From contig NZ_AP014636.1 of the NCBI RefSeq assembly GCF_001547935.1, positions 1,612,001 to 1,676,000 on the forward strand: a stretch of 64,000 nt of DNA, given 5' to 3'. Below the pieces are notes generated by a model that was not told the DNA's origin, did no database searches, and saw only the letters and a program-made list of their open reading frames with translations. This document shows, piece after piece, positions 36,259 through 45,005 of this stretch (positions are counted from its first letter, which is position 1; each line of letters opens with the position of its first letter). The stretch is from Vibrio tritonius (GTDB taxonomy: Bacteria > Pseudomonadota > Gammaproteobacteria > Enterobacterales > Vibrionaceae). A program made the translations under genes and the position numbers.

Positions 36259-37071
36259 ATTTCAGTTAACTCCATATTTATAGTTATTATCGTAAGTATC
36301 ATAATAATAAAAGTTATTATTGATATTATATCCCCGCTCAAGAGAATTCAGAAACGGCGAGAAAAACACATTGAGGAGTATGAATTCCCTCAGTCCATAT
36401 TTGATAGCATTAAAATTAAATATAATCACCTAAGTGAAGATGATATTCATTTAACCTTAACAGCTTTAAAAGAATATTTTCTTATAAATTCTCGAGCCAA
36501 GAACTCCCAGATAGCGATGCCATCTAAAATAGTTGATCTAGCATGGCATGAGTTTATTCTTCATACTAAACAATATTCTTATTTCTGCTATAAATCCTTC
36601 GGTCATTTCCTTCATCATTGCCCAACAGCTTCAATATCTAAAGATGTACGCGTTCAACAAAAATCGGCGAGAAATGGTATGCGTTTGGCGTGGCAACTGA
36701 GTTCGAAAAGTCCATATACGCAAATTGAACATTTATCGATGCCATTACTCTTCGCAATTGATGAGCTATTAAAAATACCTGATGGACAGTTTTATCGTTT
36801 AAATTGCTCAAATGAAGACCAAAACAGTCATTCCACTAAGTGGTCTAAATCGGCAGCCAAGAAGAGATATAATAAACCCGACAACCCAATGTTTATCTGC
36901 GTAAGTGAGTTTGAAACAGAGAGTAACACCGAATCGTCAGATAATGATTGTAGTTCTTGCTCAAGTGATTCTGACTCTTACTCAAGCGATGATTCACATC
37001 GGTATAATGACTGCAGTTCAAGCACAGACGTAAGTAGTTGTAGCAGCTGCAGTAGTTGTAGCTCAGATTAG
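36259..37071 (+). CDS. Glycine-rich-domain-like protein with Ser/Cys-rich tail; normal start not found
   Basis: The reading frame is open from 36259 and clearly coding: a membrane segment (IFIVIIVSIIIIKVII), then KRIQKRREKHIEEYEFPQ, a helical domain, and MPSKIVDLAWHEFILHTKQY (about codon 87 on), the core of bacterial 'glycine-rich domain-like' proteins. The first ATG in frame (36517) is inside this conserved core, so it is not the true start. Upstream, ATG GTT ATT TAA (36247-36258) puts a stop three codons after the natural-looking ATG. Either translation starts at a rare codon (ATT/ATA) or the gene is broken by one base change. The last ~45 residues are nearly all Ser, Asp, Cys (SSCSSCSSCSSD), where relatives are Gly/Cys-rich. 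Function unknown. Confidence 0.55.
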   Translation: MSVNSIFIVIIVSIIIIKVIIDIISPLKRIQKRREKHIEEYEFPQSIFDSIKIKYNHLSEDDIHLTLTALKEYFLINSRAKNSQIAMPSKIVDLAWHEFILHTKQYSYFCYKSFGHFLHHCPTASISKDVRVQQKSARNGMRLAWQLSSKSPYTQIEHLSMPLLFAIDELLKIPDGQFYRLNCSNEDQNSHSTKWSKSAAKKRYNKPDNPMFICVSEFETESNTESSDNDCSSCSSDSDSYSSDDSHRYNDCSSSTDVSSCSSCSSCSSD

Positions 37072-37109
37072 TATATTTTGTCTCAGCGAGAATGTATTTG
37101 AGCGTAGAT

Positions 37110-37135
37110 AAGGTGATGGGTAATCTCATCACTTT
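37110..37135. terminator. Stem-loop shared by convergent genes
   Basis: AAGGTGATG (37110-37118) pairs with CATCACTTT (37127-37135) with one G-U pair and an 8-nt loop. It lies between two convergent genes. Confidence 0.5.
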
Positions 37136-37153
37136 TCTATTCTCGATATCACA

Positions 37154-37504
37154 TCAGAAAATCCTTGGTACTCCAGGTACCCTTTCTTCATACGTTTCAT
37201 TCGTCAATATATAATAAAAATACTTATTAAATGTTGAGACAACTGTTTCCGAAAGAATAACCTCACTCTCAGAAAGATAAGGACGCTCATTAATTATTGA
37301 ATTTATTGCAACATGAATATTCAATAACATTGACTTAGGAACACACTCAACATCTTTTAAAGTAACGGTGATATTTTTTAGTACATCTATCAGCCTAAGG
37401 TAACAATTTTGGTCCAATTTCTTTTCAACTTGAACACTTAAAACCAATGATGTCACTTCCCGTTTTAATTGCTCAGCCAAAAAATCAATATCATACGTAT
37501 CCAT
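37154..37504 (-). CDS. Hypothetical 116-residue protein
   Basis: No recognised family, signal peptide or membrane segment. It appears mostly helical, with a start rich in Asp/Glu (MDTYDIDFLAEQLKREV). AT-rich codon use, like the rearranged stretch around 36-37 kb, may point to acquired DNA. It is convergent with the Ser/Cys-tailed gene; the M23/MFS genes upstream are read in the same direction after an 88-base gap. Confidence 0.5.
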   Translation of the reverse strand: MDTYDIDFLAEQLKREVTSLVLSVQVEKKLDQNCYLRLIDVLKNITVTLKDVECVPKSMLLNIHVAINSIINERPYLSESEVILSETVVSTFNKYFYYILTNETYEERVPGVPRIF

Positions 37505-37592
37505 ATAGTCATCTTGCTAATAAATTTATATCTATGCACTAGAAACTTAAACGGAAGTGAATACGACTACTGCCTTCGTATTCACCTCTCAA

Positions 37593-38264
37593 TCAAATCG
37601 CCAAATTCAAAATCAAGTTAGGATCGGGGCAGTTGGTTAAATAGAAGTCCGCTTTAGCCGGATCAACCACTCCAGTGTAATCATCAGTTTGACCTTGCAT
37701 ATCACGCACTATTTGAAAATGTACGTGAGTAGGCCATCCACCGTTTTCACTTGATTCACCAATCGTTGCAAACTGCTCACCTTGGGCGATTTTTTGCCCA
37801 ACTTGAAGCGTTGTTAAGGAGGTGCGAGATAAGTGTCCATACAAGGTGTGAAATACATGACCTTCTAACTCATGACGTAGAATGACGGTAGGACCGTAGT
37901 CTCCTTCAGCAGCATGATCAGCAAACCCGAGCACTTCGCCATCAAGCGGCGCAAAAACAGGATTGCCAGCTGGAATGCCCATATCAATACCAATGTGCAG
38001 CGTACACTGCTCACGCCCACTGAAGTTGTCCGTATCTTGGTAAATCATACGCTCTTCGTTGTAGCGCCCAACTTCCACTGTTGCATCAATTTCAGCGGCT
38101 AAACGCTTAATCTCTGCTGCATAGCAATGCTCAGCATTGATGCGCTGCCAAAGTTCACTGCTCGGTGATAAGTCGATATTCAATGGCGTGCCATGCTGAA
38201 GTTGCTCTGGAATCACAGGATGAAAGGTATGACGTTTTAAGATCTCTTCTAATGAATCCTTCAT
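37593..38264 (-). CDS. M23 (LytM-type) metallopeptidase without signal peptide
   Basis: 223 residues. The C-terminal LytM domain keeps all active-site groups: H90 and D94 in HIGIDMG, H144 in LYGHLS, and H180/H182 in THVHFQI. M23 enzymes cut peptidoglycan cross-links or glycyl peptides. No signal peptide or membrane segment precedes the domain, so a cytosolic role is implied unless another export route exists; related M23 domains occur fused to aminotransferases and kinases in the cytosol. It overlaps the MFS gene by 4 bases, which makes them one transcript. Confidence 0.8.
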   Translation of the reverse strand: MKDSLEEILKRHTFHPVIPEQLQHGTPLNIDLSPSSELWQRINAEHCYAAEIKRLAAEIDATVEVGRYNEERMIYQDTDNFSGREQCTLHIGIDMGIPAGNPVFAPLDGEVLGFADHAAEGDYGPTVILRHELEGHVFHTLYGHLSRTSLTTLQVGQKIAQGEQFATIGESSENGGWPTHVHFQIVRDMQGQTDDYTGVVDPAKADFYLTNCPDPNLILNLAI

Positions 38265-39499
38265 GCAGTAACCTCTTTTAATTCAGTTTGTTGCGTACGC
38301 GGAACTATCACAACGGTAATGATGTAGCTAACCGCCGCAACAATCGTTGGCAGAATAATATTTACATTGACCATAATGGCAGTGAGATATCCGGTTAGCG
38401 TCCAAGAAAGGCCAATCATGGTACTTGCCAATGCCATGACCCACCCTTGGTCTTGAGCGCTAGCTCGGTCTGACAACGCAGTGAAATAAAGCGGGAATGA
38501 CAACGCCACCAACGTCGTAGTAAATACCATTGCAATAACGTGTGTTGTAAACGTGGGTGTATAGGCCAACAAAATCATGCCTAGAGCGGCCCCGCTCAAC
38601 ACAACTTTTAGTGCTGGAATGAGAGGAAAATAAGAGAGCACGATTCTTGGTACAAACAACAACGATGCCATCATGATGATACCAATACCCATCATGTAAT
38701 ATTGATAAGTGGTGCTCGCGACGGTTAAATCAAAACGCTCAGGAAAGATAAATGAGATGTTTTGGAAATAGAGGCTCCAGCTAAACTGACACAAAAACAC
38801 AATGATTAAGCAGCGAACAATACCCGGCTGGCTGCGAGACAGTGGCGCAGCCATTGACAGTGGATTTTCCTGAGTGGTAATCACCTGCTTGGGCACTGAA
38901 ATCATATTCAGTAAAGCAAAGCAGACCAGAGCAATGATTAAACACGCATAGAAAGGGGCTTGCGGACCATAAAGTGCCGACAATTTACTGCCTAAAGCGG
39001 GGCCAAATGACATCGCCGCTGTCATCACTACTGCTACCCAACTCATTAACGTCGCTTTGGTTTTACCTTGGCTATTATCTGCCAAAATAGCCTGAGCAAT
39101 AGGCTGGCTAGAAGAACCGATACTGTTGATCATATTGCCCGCAAACAGCAGAGCAACTGAGCCAATCACTATCGCATAGATGGGAATAGCAAAGCCCAGC
39201 GCGCCAATCAACAAACAAATACTCATAACGAGTTTACGGCTAAAACGGTCGGCAAAGCGCGCAATAAAAGGTGTGAAAAACATAGAAATAAAAGGCGCGG
39301 CAGACATTACGGTACCAAATAGGGCACGACGTTGTTCCAATGCCATATTTTGCGATATTGCCATCGATTGGTCATTGGTAAGAAACAGTTCTACATAAGC
39401 AGGAATCGTGATGAAAAAGCCTGCAGAACCCAAGAAAATAATAAGGTATAAAACAAACAAGGTCGTTTTAGACACACTGGAAAGAGTTTGCGTGTTCAT
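38261..39499 (-). CDS. MFS transporter coupled to the M23 peptidase gene
   Basis: 412 residues from ATG 39499 (GGAG 7 bases upstream; a TTG four codons earlier is not preferred). Twelve hydrophobic helices. The loop between helices 2 and 3 has FIARFADRFSRKLVM, the MFS motif A. It belongs to the drug/sugar-efflux branch of the family; substrate unknown. Coupling to a cytosolic M23-fold protein suggests a muropeptide or peptide substrate, which is only an inference. Confidence 0.8.
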   Translation of the reverse strand: MNTQTLSSVSKTTLFVLYLIIFLGSAGFFITIPAYVELFLTNDQSMAISQNMALEQRRALFGTVMSAAPFISMFFTPFIARFADRFSRKLVMSICLLIGALGFAIPIYAIVIGSVALLFAGNMINSIGSSSQPIAQAILADNSQGKTKATLMSWVAVVMTAAMSFGPALGSKLSALYGPQAPFYACLIIALVCFALLNMISVPKQVITTQENPLSMAAPLSRSQPGIVRCLIIVFLCQFSWSLYFQNISFIFPERFDLTVASTTYQYYMMGIGIIMMASLLFVPRIVLSYFPLIPALKVVLSGAALGMILLAYTPTFTTHVIAMVFTTTLVALSFPLYFTALSDRASAQDQGWVMALASTMIGLSWTLTGYLTAIMVNVNIILPTIVAAVSYIITVVIVPRTQQTELKEVTA

Positions 39500-39660
39500 T
39501 GATATCTCCAAAAATTTACCCGAGTATATTACTCAGGTAATGACATCAATGCCATCAGTTCTACTAGGCATTTACATTTATAAAGTAGAAAACAACACAT
39601 TGAAATTGACTAACGGAGACATCTACTGAGAGCCTTTAGTAATCTAATAATAAATCTAGT

Positions 39661-39673
39661 GAGGACACTCACC
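39661..39673 (+). repeat. GAGGACACTCACC dispersed repeat
   Basis: One copy of the window-wide repeat, followed by AATAAATGAG so that CTCA pairs with TGAG, in the gap upstream of the AhpD-like gene. Confidence 0.65.
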
Positions 39674-39774
39674 AATAAATGAGTTGATTTCTGCTTTTCA
39701 CCACAACCTCCAGTGGATTTGTTCAGCCATTTACTTTATGGTTTTTGCCAAAGTCACCGCCAAGGTAAATCAAG

Positions 39775-40119
39775 ATGGAACAATCTTATACAGAATTTAA
39801 TCGCCATAAAAAACAACTGACAGCTGCTTATGAAAAAGCCAGCCCAGATGTGATGGCCGGATTTAGAAAGCTCCAACAAGCGGCACTAAAAGAAGGTGCA
39901 TTGGATGTTAAACAAAAAGAGCTGATTGCACTAGGGATTGCCATCGCCGTGCGTTGTGACGGCTGTATCGGCGCACACGTGGCTGGTGCTATTCAACACG
40001 GCGCAACCAAACAAGAGCTAATTGAAACCATTGATATCGCCCTATTAATGGGTGGTGGCCCTTCTATCGTCTACGGCTCAGAAGCCTATGCTGCAGTTGA
40101 AGAACTGATTGGTGAGTAA
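39775..40119 (+). CDS. AhpD/carboxymuconolactone-decarboxylase-like protein
   Basis: 114 residues, one CMD domain. The redox CxxC is CDGCIGAHV (about 62-65), with the family His after it, and LGIAIAVR precedes it. AhpD-type proteins are disulfide reductases for peroxidase systems; whether this is one, or a decarboxylase, is not settled by sequence. Monocistronic; strong terminator after. Confidence 0.85.
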   Translation: MEQSYTEFNRHKKQLTAAYEKASPDVMAGFRKLQQAALKEGALDVKQKELIALGIAIAVRCDGCIGAHVAGAIQHGATKQELIETIDIALLMGGGPSIVYGSEAYAAVEELIGE

Positions 40120-40135
40120 CGGAATCAGTCACATA

Positions 40136-40164
40136 AAAAAGAGCGCTGTAACAGCGCTCTTTTT
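40136..40164. terminator. 13-bp bidirectional terminator
   Basis: AAAAAGAGCGCTG (40136-40148), TAA loop, CAGCGCTCTTTTT (40152-40164). U-runs are provided on both strands; it serves the AhpD-like and NfeD genes. Confidence 0.85.
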
Positions 40165-40177
40165 AGATCATTTAGGT

Positions 40178-40633
40178 TTATTGTTCTTTGGGCTCAACCC
40201 ACAATACACCCACTTCGGTCTCGACCACTTTGACCCATTGCCCTTTTACTAACGGACTGCGACTACGCACTTTCCAATTAATCCCAGAATAGGAATACAA
40301 CACATCGTTTGACCCGCTGTTTACATCACCAGTTAATTGAAACGTTTCTTGCGCAAAGTCCGACTCTATCTTGTTCGTGTCAGGCTGACTTTGCATACGA
40401 CGTAGCGGCTTCCATAATAGCAACGCAGAACCGAATGTAATGATCGTAATAGACCACATTGTATGGTTGATATCGACCGCAAGCCAACCGAACTGCATCA
40501 TCAAACCAGTTGCCAAAAACCCTAACCCGAGGAAGAACAAGATAAAGGTCGCAAATCCCAATATCGCGACTTCAACCGCAAGAGCGACAATACCACTAGT
40601 AATCAATATTTGAGGAAGATAGTCGAGAAGCAT
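40178..40633 (-). CDS. ybbJ: NfeD-family membrane protein (YbbJ)
   Basis: 151 residues with two or three hydrophobic helices in the first half and a small C-terminal OB-fold domain (LTGDVNSGSNDVLYSYSG...WKVRS...VKGQWVKVVET), the NfeD layout. It is 8 bases after the stomatin gene, the usual nfeD-stomatin pair found from bacteria to archaea. It sits in the inner membrane, presumably with its QmcA partner. Confidence 0.85.
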   Translation of the reverse strand: MLLDYLPQILITSGIVALAVEVAILGFATFILFFLGLGFLATGLMMQFGWLAVDINHTMWSITIITFGSALLLWKPLRRMQSQPDTNKIESDFAQETFQLTGDVNSGSNDVLYSYSGINWKVRSRSPLVKGQWVKVVETEVGVLWVEPKEQ

Positions 40634-40641
40634 AATTCGCT

Positions 40642-41586
40642 TTACCCTTTCGTGCTCAGTTTGTTAATAATAGACATTCCCTGCGCGACAAGAGAACTTG
40701 CATCGTAACCATTTTCAGGCAACAGTACGACCGAGGATTCTTTAGCAATCGCTTGTTTGGCTTCGATGGCTTTGCCCGCCAATTCTAACTGAATCGCTTT
40801 TTGGCCTTCTTCAGTATCAGCTGCTAAACCAACAATATTGAGTGCTTTTGCCTTTGCTTCAGCGACCGCCAAGATGGCTTGCGCTTCACCTTCCGCTTTA
40901 AGAATTTGCTCTGCTTTGTCTGCTTCTGCCGCAAGAACTTGGGCTTGCTTTTGACCTTCCGCAACGTTGATAGCTGCTTGGCGATCACCCTCAGATTCAA
41001 GAATTTGAGCACGTTTAACACGCTCAGCCTTCATCTGGGCTTCCATTGAATCCATGATGGATTGCGGTGGTACAATATCTTTAATTTCGTAACGTAATAC
41101 CTGAATACCCCAAGGCTCAGAAGCTTGGTTAATAGCAGCAACGATATTAGTGTTCAGTACATCACGTTCTTCGAAGGTTTTGTCCAACTCCATCTTACCT
41201 AGCTCAGAACGCATGGTGGTTTGTGCCAACTGCGTCACCGCGAAGGTATAATCGTCGACACCGTAAGTTGCTTTGTAGGCATCAAGCACACGAAAATACA
41301 GCACACCATCAACCACAAGAGAAATATTGTCTTTAGTGATGGCAGATTGAGACGGAACATCTTGCGCCTGTTCTTTTAAGCTACGAACCGCTGCGATGCG
41401 ATCAACAAAAGGAATAATGAAGTTTAAACCAGCCACTTTGGTCGATTGAAACTTACCAAACCGCTCTACAATCCAAGCTTGGTTTTGCGGCACAAACTTG
41501 ATGCTGCTTTTGAGGATGATAATGATGAAAATCAGCGCCACAACGGGCACGATATTCGAAAATAAAAGATAGAGGATACTTTCCAT
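40642..41586 (-). CDS. qmcA: SPFH/Band 7 stomatin-like protein (QmcA)
   Basis: 314 residues: one N-terminal membrane segment, a Band 7 domain (about 30-190; QNQAWIVERFGKFQ is the start and SVALVLLDRE-like core VLYFRVLDAYKATYGV follows), then a coiled, Ala/Glu-rich region (QAQVLAAEADKAEQILKAEGEAQA, read in parts) typical of stomatins. Expected to form oligomeric membrane microdomains and modulate proteases. Paired with the NfeD gene. Confidence 0.88.
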   Translation of the reverse strand: MESILYLLFSNIVPVVALIFIIIILKSSIKFVPQNQAWIVERFGKFQSTKVAGLNFIIPFVDRIAAVRSLKEQAQDVPSQSAITKDNISLVVDGVLYFRVLDAYKATYGVDDYTFAVTQLAQTTMRSELGKMELDKTFEERDVLNTNIVAAINQASEPWGIQVLRYEIKDIVPPQSIMDSMEAQMKAERVKRAQILESEGDRQAAINVAEGQKQAQVLAAEADKAEQILKAEGEAQAILAVAEAKAKALNIVGLAADTEEGQKAIQLELAGKAIEAKQAIAKESSVVLLPENGYDASSLVAQGMSIINKLSTKG

Positions 41587-42055
41587 AAACTAGCCTTCTG
41601 ATTGTTATGTTTAAATAATTTTTTTCGATAATACTGCACATTTACGGAGTGACCGTGTGATTTCATTAATAAATGGGGAGCAAAGCACATCTTTACTCTT
41701 GCACAGCCTTTAAACACTACAAAGAAATCATTTTTCACACTCATTGCTGAGTCGTATGCAAAGGTTTTTACCTCTGAGTTCTCACTATCTAGCTATCTAA
41801 AATGACTTAATCTAGTGGTGTGTGTCCCGTTTAAACTCTTAAGTTGAAGTATCAACTCCAAGACAGTTTCGACATCAATTATCACCTATATCGCATAAGT
41901 ATCACGAAGCCTAAACAAACACGCTGATAAAGTGGCTTACTCACTTGTTGTGATGATCTTTTCTCTGCGCTTTCCATAAGTAATAACGTCCAGTGTCAAG
42001 ATGAGCTGGTAATGCAGCACCTAACTTTATGGAACATGTAAATCAGGAAATGATG
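41587..42055. other. Intergenic region between qmcA and the exported-protein gene, with one dispersed repeat
   Basis: Divergent gap holding one GGTGTGTGTCCC repeat (41817-41828) and a small hairpin AGTTGA-AGTA-TCAACT near 41843. No supported gene. Promoters for both neighbours should be here but none was clear. Confidence 0.45.
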
Positions 42056-42493
42056 ATGAAAAAAATCGTATCAAAATGGTCTAAACGCCTAGCTGTTATC
42101 GCTCTAATGACAGGATCCTCATTTTTAGCTTTTGCCGGCGGTCATATGATGGATGTCGGAGTCTATGGAAACGAACAAGAGGTCTCCTCTGGCACTGTTT
42201 CTGCAGATATGATTCAAGCAGCAGAAAACGGCTGGCTTGTCGTGCACCGGACAGACAAGAAAATGAAACCTGGCCCAGTCATTGGCTATGCTCCAGTTAA
42301 AATGGGCAGCAATTATGATGTCTCTGCTATTTTAACCGAGACAGTCAAAAGCGGTGAAATGCTTATGCTGATGCTACACAGTGAAAAAGGTGGCATGAAA
42401 ACGGGCGTTTTCGAATATACATTGGGCGCAAAAACTGATGGTCCAATTAAGGTACATGGCAAACTAGTGATGTCTGTCATTACAGTAAAGTAG
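42056..42493 (+). CDS. Secreted DUF7282-like protein
   Basis: 145 residues from the third Met of a run (AGGA 7 bases upstream). Signal peptide: KKIVSKWSKRLAVIALM...GSSFLAFA, cleavage near AFA-GG. The mature part is a strand-rich sandwich with GWLVVHRTD and GPVIGYAPV, then SGEMLMLMLHSEKGGMKTGVFEY, which resembles DUF7282 domains. Monocistronic; strong terminator. Function unknown. Confidence 0.55.
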   Translation: MKKIVSKWSKRLAVIALMTGSSFLAFAGGHMMDVGVYGNEQEVSSGTVSADMIQAAENGWLVVHRTDKKMKPGPVIGYAPVKMGSNYDVSAILTETVKSGEMLMLMLHSEKGGMKTGVFEYTLGAKTDGPIKVHGKLVMSVITVK

Positions 42494-42507
42494 GGTAAGA
42501 AAGAGAT

Positions 42508-42537
42508 AAAGCGAACTCAGAGTTGAGTTCGCTTTTT
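42508..42537. terminator. 12-bp bidirectional terminator overlapping the end of endonuclease V
   Basis: AAAGCGAACTCA (42508-42519), GAGT loop, TGAGTTCGCTTT (42524-42535), then more T. It spans the last codons of the convergent endonuclease gene. Confidence 0.8.
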
Positions 42538-43032
42538 AGCCGCTTCTCGACAGAGTTGGTCGACTTTTTTAAGTAATACTGGATTACGGTGTTTACCCGC
42601 CATAGACAGGATTGCCTCTTTGGCTTGTTCAACATCACCCGTTGAGGTCACATACAACGGTTTTTGACTACCACCTCTATACACAGCAAATTTTTCACTG
42701 ATATCGACAAATGGTTTTTTCGCCACACCAATAATTTCCACCTCACCACCTAAACTGTCGTAAAGATGCTTACCTAAACCACTTTTGGCGACACCGTCTA
42801 AATAAACATAACCATCGACGACGATGATATCTGGCTTTAATTTATGCTCTTGAAGCAATTGCAAGATACAAGGAAGCTCCCTTTTGTAAAAACTCCCCGG
42901 CTCATATTCCGCAACCTGTGCAACCTCGGTTAAATAACACTGAGTTGCATCTAACGAAGACCAGTTTTCAAAAAGAACACCAGCAACATCCGCCTTATCA
43001 TCGGTGTATTGAACATCTATAGCTAAAATCAT
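42517..43032 (-). CDS. Endonuclease V-like (deoxyinosine repair) protein
   Basis: 171 residues from ATG 43032, where conserved sequence begins (MILAIDVQYTDD); an ATG ten codons earlier is rejected. Metal ligands of the family are visible: Asp in AIDVQY, Glu in YEPGSFYKRE, and Asp in VVDGYVYLDG. GVAKKPF follows the wedge region. It lacks the usual VDGHG His, reading VDGYV, and is short compared with ~225-residue family members. Endonuclease V cuts next to inosine in DNA or RNA. It sits at the edge of the Rhs immunity region, perhaps by chance. Confidence 0.7.
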   Translation of the reverse strand: MILAIDVQYTDDKADVAGVLFENWSSLDATQCYLTEVAQVAEYEPGSFYKRELPCILQLLQEHKLKPDIIVVDGYVYLDGVAKSGLGKHLYDSLGGEVEIIGVAKKPFVDISEKFAVYRGGSQKPLYVTSTGDVEQAKEAILSMAGKHRNPVLLKKVDQLCREAAKKRTQL

Positions 43033-43098
43033 TGTGTTAATCCAACCACTAATAAATATCAATTTTAACTCTAGGATTAGATTTTTCTATTTTTTTCA

Positions 43099-43839
43099 TT
43101 ATAGATAAATCTTTACGCTGCTATTACTTACCCTCAAATAATTAACATGAGAAAAGCTATTATTTTCCACAAATTCATCCAACCACGATTCTTTTATGGC
43201 ATCACCTGAAATATTCACTCTAGGATAAAAACTATACTTTAACAACCTTGAAATATCGATAATATTTTTAAATTTAATTTTTTCATCTGACATAATTGAA
43301 AATTGTTTCCAATCACCTTCACATCTAAAGGTTTTAATAGTTTCACCATCAAATAGACAATACCAAGAAAATGTGGGATTTATTTTTATTGAAAATGAGC
43401 ATATAGCACCTTGAGTATTGAATTCATAATATTGATAGATACCATTTTCCTTTCCGATGTGCTCATAAGATTCTATATTTCCATTTTTATAGAAAGTAAC
43501 TTCCTCAATAACAACACCACTATCAATTCTTGCTTCACCAATACAATACGACATATCAAAATCATACGCTAAACCAGTGAACTTTTCATTTTTAAACAAA
43601 ATAGGCTCACATGAGTAATCATCATCACTTTCATCTAAAGCATATCTTAAATAGATAGGATTGAACTTATTCTTATTCAAAAAACCTTTATATTCCCCAA
43701 CTTCATCTCCATTTAAATATTCCTTCGAAAACAAAACCTGTACACTATCACAAGTAAATGCAATACCAGTAAAAAGAATACCATCATAATAAGCTTTATT
43801 AGCATTTATCGTTAGTTTTGAACTATCTATCTTCAACAT
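43099..43839 (-). CDS. Probable orphan immunity protein (MORN/YwqK-like)
   Basis: 246 residues, AT-rich coding unlike flanking genes. No signal peptide or membrane part. Repeated short motifs such as YYDGILFTGIAF and NEKFTGLAYDF, and EVTFYKNGNIESYEHI, resemble MORN/YwqK-type antitoxin repeats. Its place downstream of an Rhs effector module, next to an Imm50-like gene and a broken transposase, suggests a displaced immunity gene. Function inferred from context only. Confidence 0.5.
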   Translation of the reverse strand: MLKIDSSKLTINANKAYYDGILFTGIAFTCDSVQVLFSKEYLNGDEVGEYKGFLNKNKFNPIYLRYALDESDDDYSCEPILFKNEKFTGLAYDFDMSYCIGEARIDSGVVIEEVTFYKNGNIESYEHIGKENGIYQYYEFNTQGAICSFSIKINPTFSWYCLFDGETIKTFRCEGDWKQFSIMSDEKIKFKNIIDISRLLKYSFYPRVNISGDAIKESWLDEFVENNSFSHVNYLRVSNSSVKIYL

Positions 43840-43867
43840 TCTAATGTCATCTTCCTGTCGTTTAATA

Positions 43868-43878
43868 GTGTGTGTCCC
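43868..43878. repeat. GTGTGTGTCCC dispersed repeat
   Basis: Another copy of the dispersed core (reverse of GGGACACACAC), between the two orphan immunity genes. Confidence 0.5.
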
Positions 43879-43895
43879 AGTTAATTTTGTTAGGA

Positions 43896-44291
43896 TTAGA
43901 CAGAAGCAAAACCTTTAATATCAGATAAAAATATATTCTTACAATAAGAAGAAAATAATAACTCTTGTTTTAATGAATCTCGATAAAATCTCACACATAT
44001 ATCAGGGACACTTCCAGTACTTTCAACATAACAATTACAAGAAACATTACCTCTGATAATAGTATCTTCATTTAATGATGCTAGTTTTAGGTTTAGTGAA
44101 ATAGAATCAAACCCTTTACTAAGCCAACGTTCTGGGAGTTTAATATTAGGTCTAAATATTGAAAAAACCACACTAACACTATCTCCTTTAAATATAATAT
44201 TTTCAATGAAAAAACTTTCATTGATTTCATAACCCCCAAACAAATTAAACCATGTTTTATCTGACTTATCAGCAATATCTAACCAGTTCAT
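43896..44291 (-). CDS. Imm50-like immunity protein
   Basis: 131 residues, AT-rich. It begins MNWLDIADKSDKTWFNLFGGYE and continues with strands ending in LPERWLSKGFDSISLNLKL, the WxxxGF... pattern of the Imm50 family of polymorphic-toxin immunity proteins; family assignment is by motif memory. It has no adjacent matching toxin, so probably an orphan kept against effectors of other strains. The gap to the next gene (44292-44416) shows nothing else. Confidence 0.55.
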   Translation of the reverse strand: MNWLDIADKSDKTWFNLFGGYEINESFFIENIIFKGDSVSVVFSIFRPNIKLPERWLSKGFDSISLNLKLASLNEDTIIRGNVSCNCYVESTGSVPDICVRFYRDSLKQELLFSSYCKNIFLSDIKGFASV

Positions 44292-44416
44292 CTCAATAAC
44301 CGTTTTTTAAAAGATAGAGATTAGCTAAAGATTTTAGCTTAAATCGCTCGTTTGACAAAAGCGTGATTAAAGCTATTACCTCAAGAAAAACCCCAAAAAC
44401 CTACGTTAACATGGGG

Positions 44417-44866
44417 TCACGTCTTGCTTTTTGCCACTATTCGACTGATACGAGAATAATGTAATCCAAAGTATTCCCCATATTCACCCGTATCGGATTG
44501 AGCAAAATATAACGCCCAACCTCAAGTAAATAGGCATCCTTATCAACCAATATCACTTTATAGCGCCCTTGGAATACATGTTCTACCCGATTATGCTTAA
44601 GATTGAATTTCTGGGTATACACACCATTTAGTTGACGTATACCTTTACTCAGATTGCCGTCTGGTGTTTAGACTAGAAGATGATAATGGTTGGTCATTAG
44701 ACAGAAACTGTGAATCACCCAATTAAACCGTTCATAGGTTGAGGCTAACACCTCAAGAAAAAGCCCAAAATCCGCCTCATCCAAATAAATCGGCGGCTCG
44801 GGCATTTCCTCTGGATGTAACGTGATACAAAGATCCGGCGTACTCAATCCTTAATGGGCGACTCAT
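44417..44866 (-). pseudogene. Broken IS200-like (Y1) transposase
   Basis: The minus strand starts with the standard MSRPLRIEYAGSLYHVTSRG (ATG 44866), then a frameshift after GNARA, then LDEADFGLFLEVLASTYERF and FCLMTNHYHLLV with the HUH motif. A TAA replaces the usual Glu codon right after HLLV. The frame continues GVYTQKFNLKHNR and RYILLNPIRVNM, then an internal deletion of roughly 100 codons joins it to the normal C-terminus EYFGLHYSRISRIVAKSKT (stop 44417). So nonsense, frameshift and deletion are all present. Smaller and different from the intact RAYT at 15.8 kb. Confidence 0.8.
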
Positions 44867-45005
44867 CTTTTCTTACCTACTACTGTATGGAAGATAAATG
44901 CAGTCCATCTCAGCTAGTTAGGCAAAAGGCAAGATTTGGCCCATTATTCAAAAATATTTAATGGTGTTTTCCCGTCCTAGTTATTTAATGGGCTTTCCTG
45001 TTTAT

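Noticed and set aside
36517..36519. ATG at 36517 as the true start
   Set aside because: It cuts into the conserved core; about 86 upstream codons in frame encode a membrane segment and family sequence.
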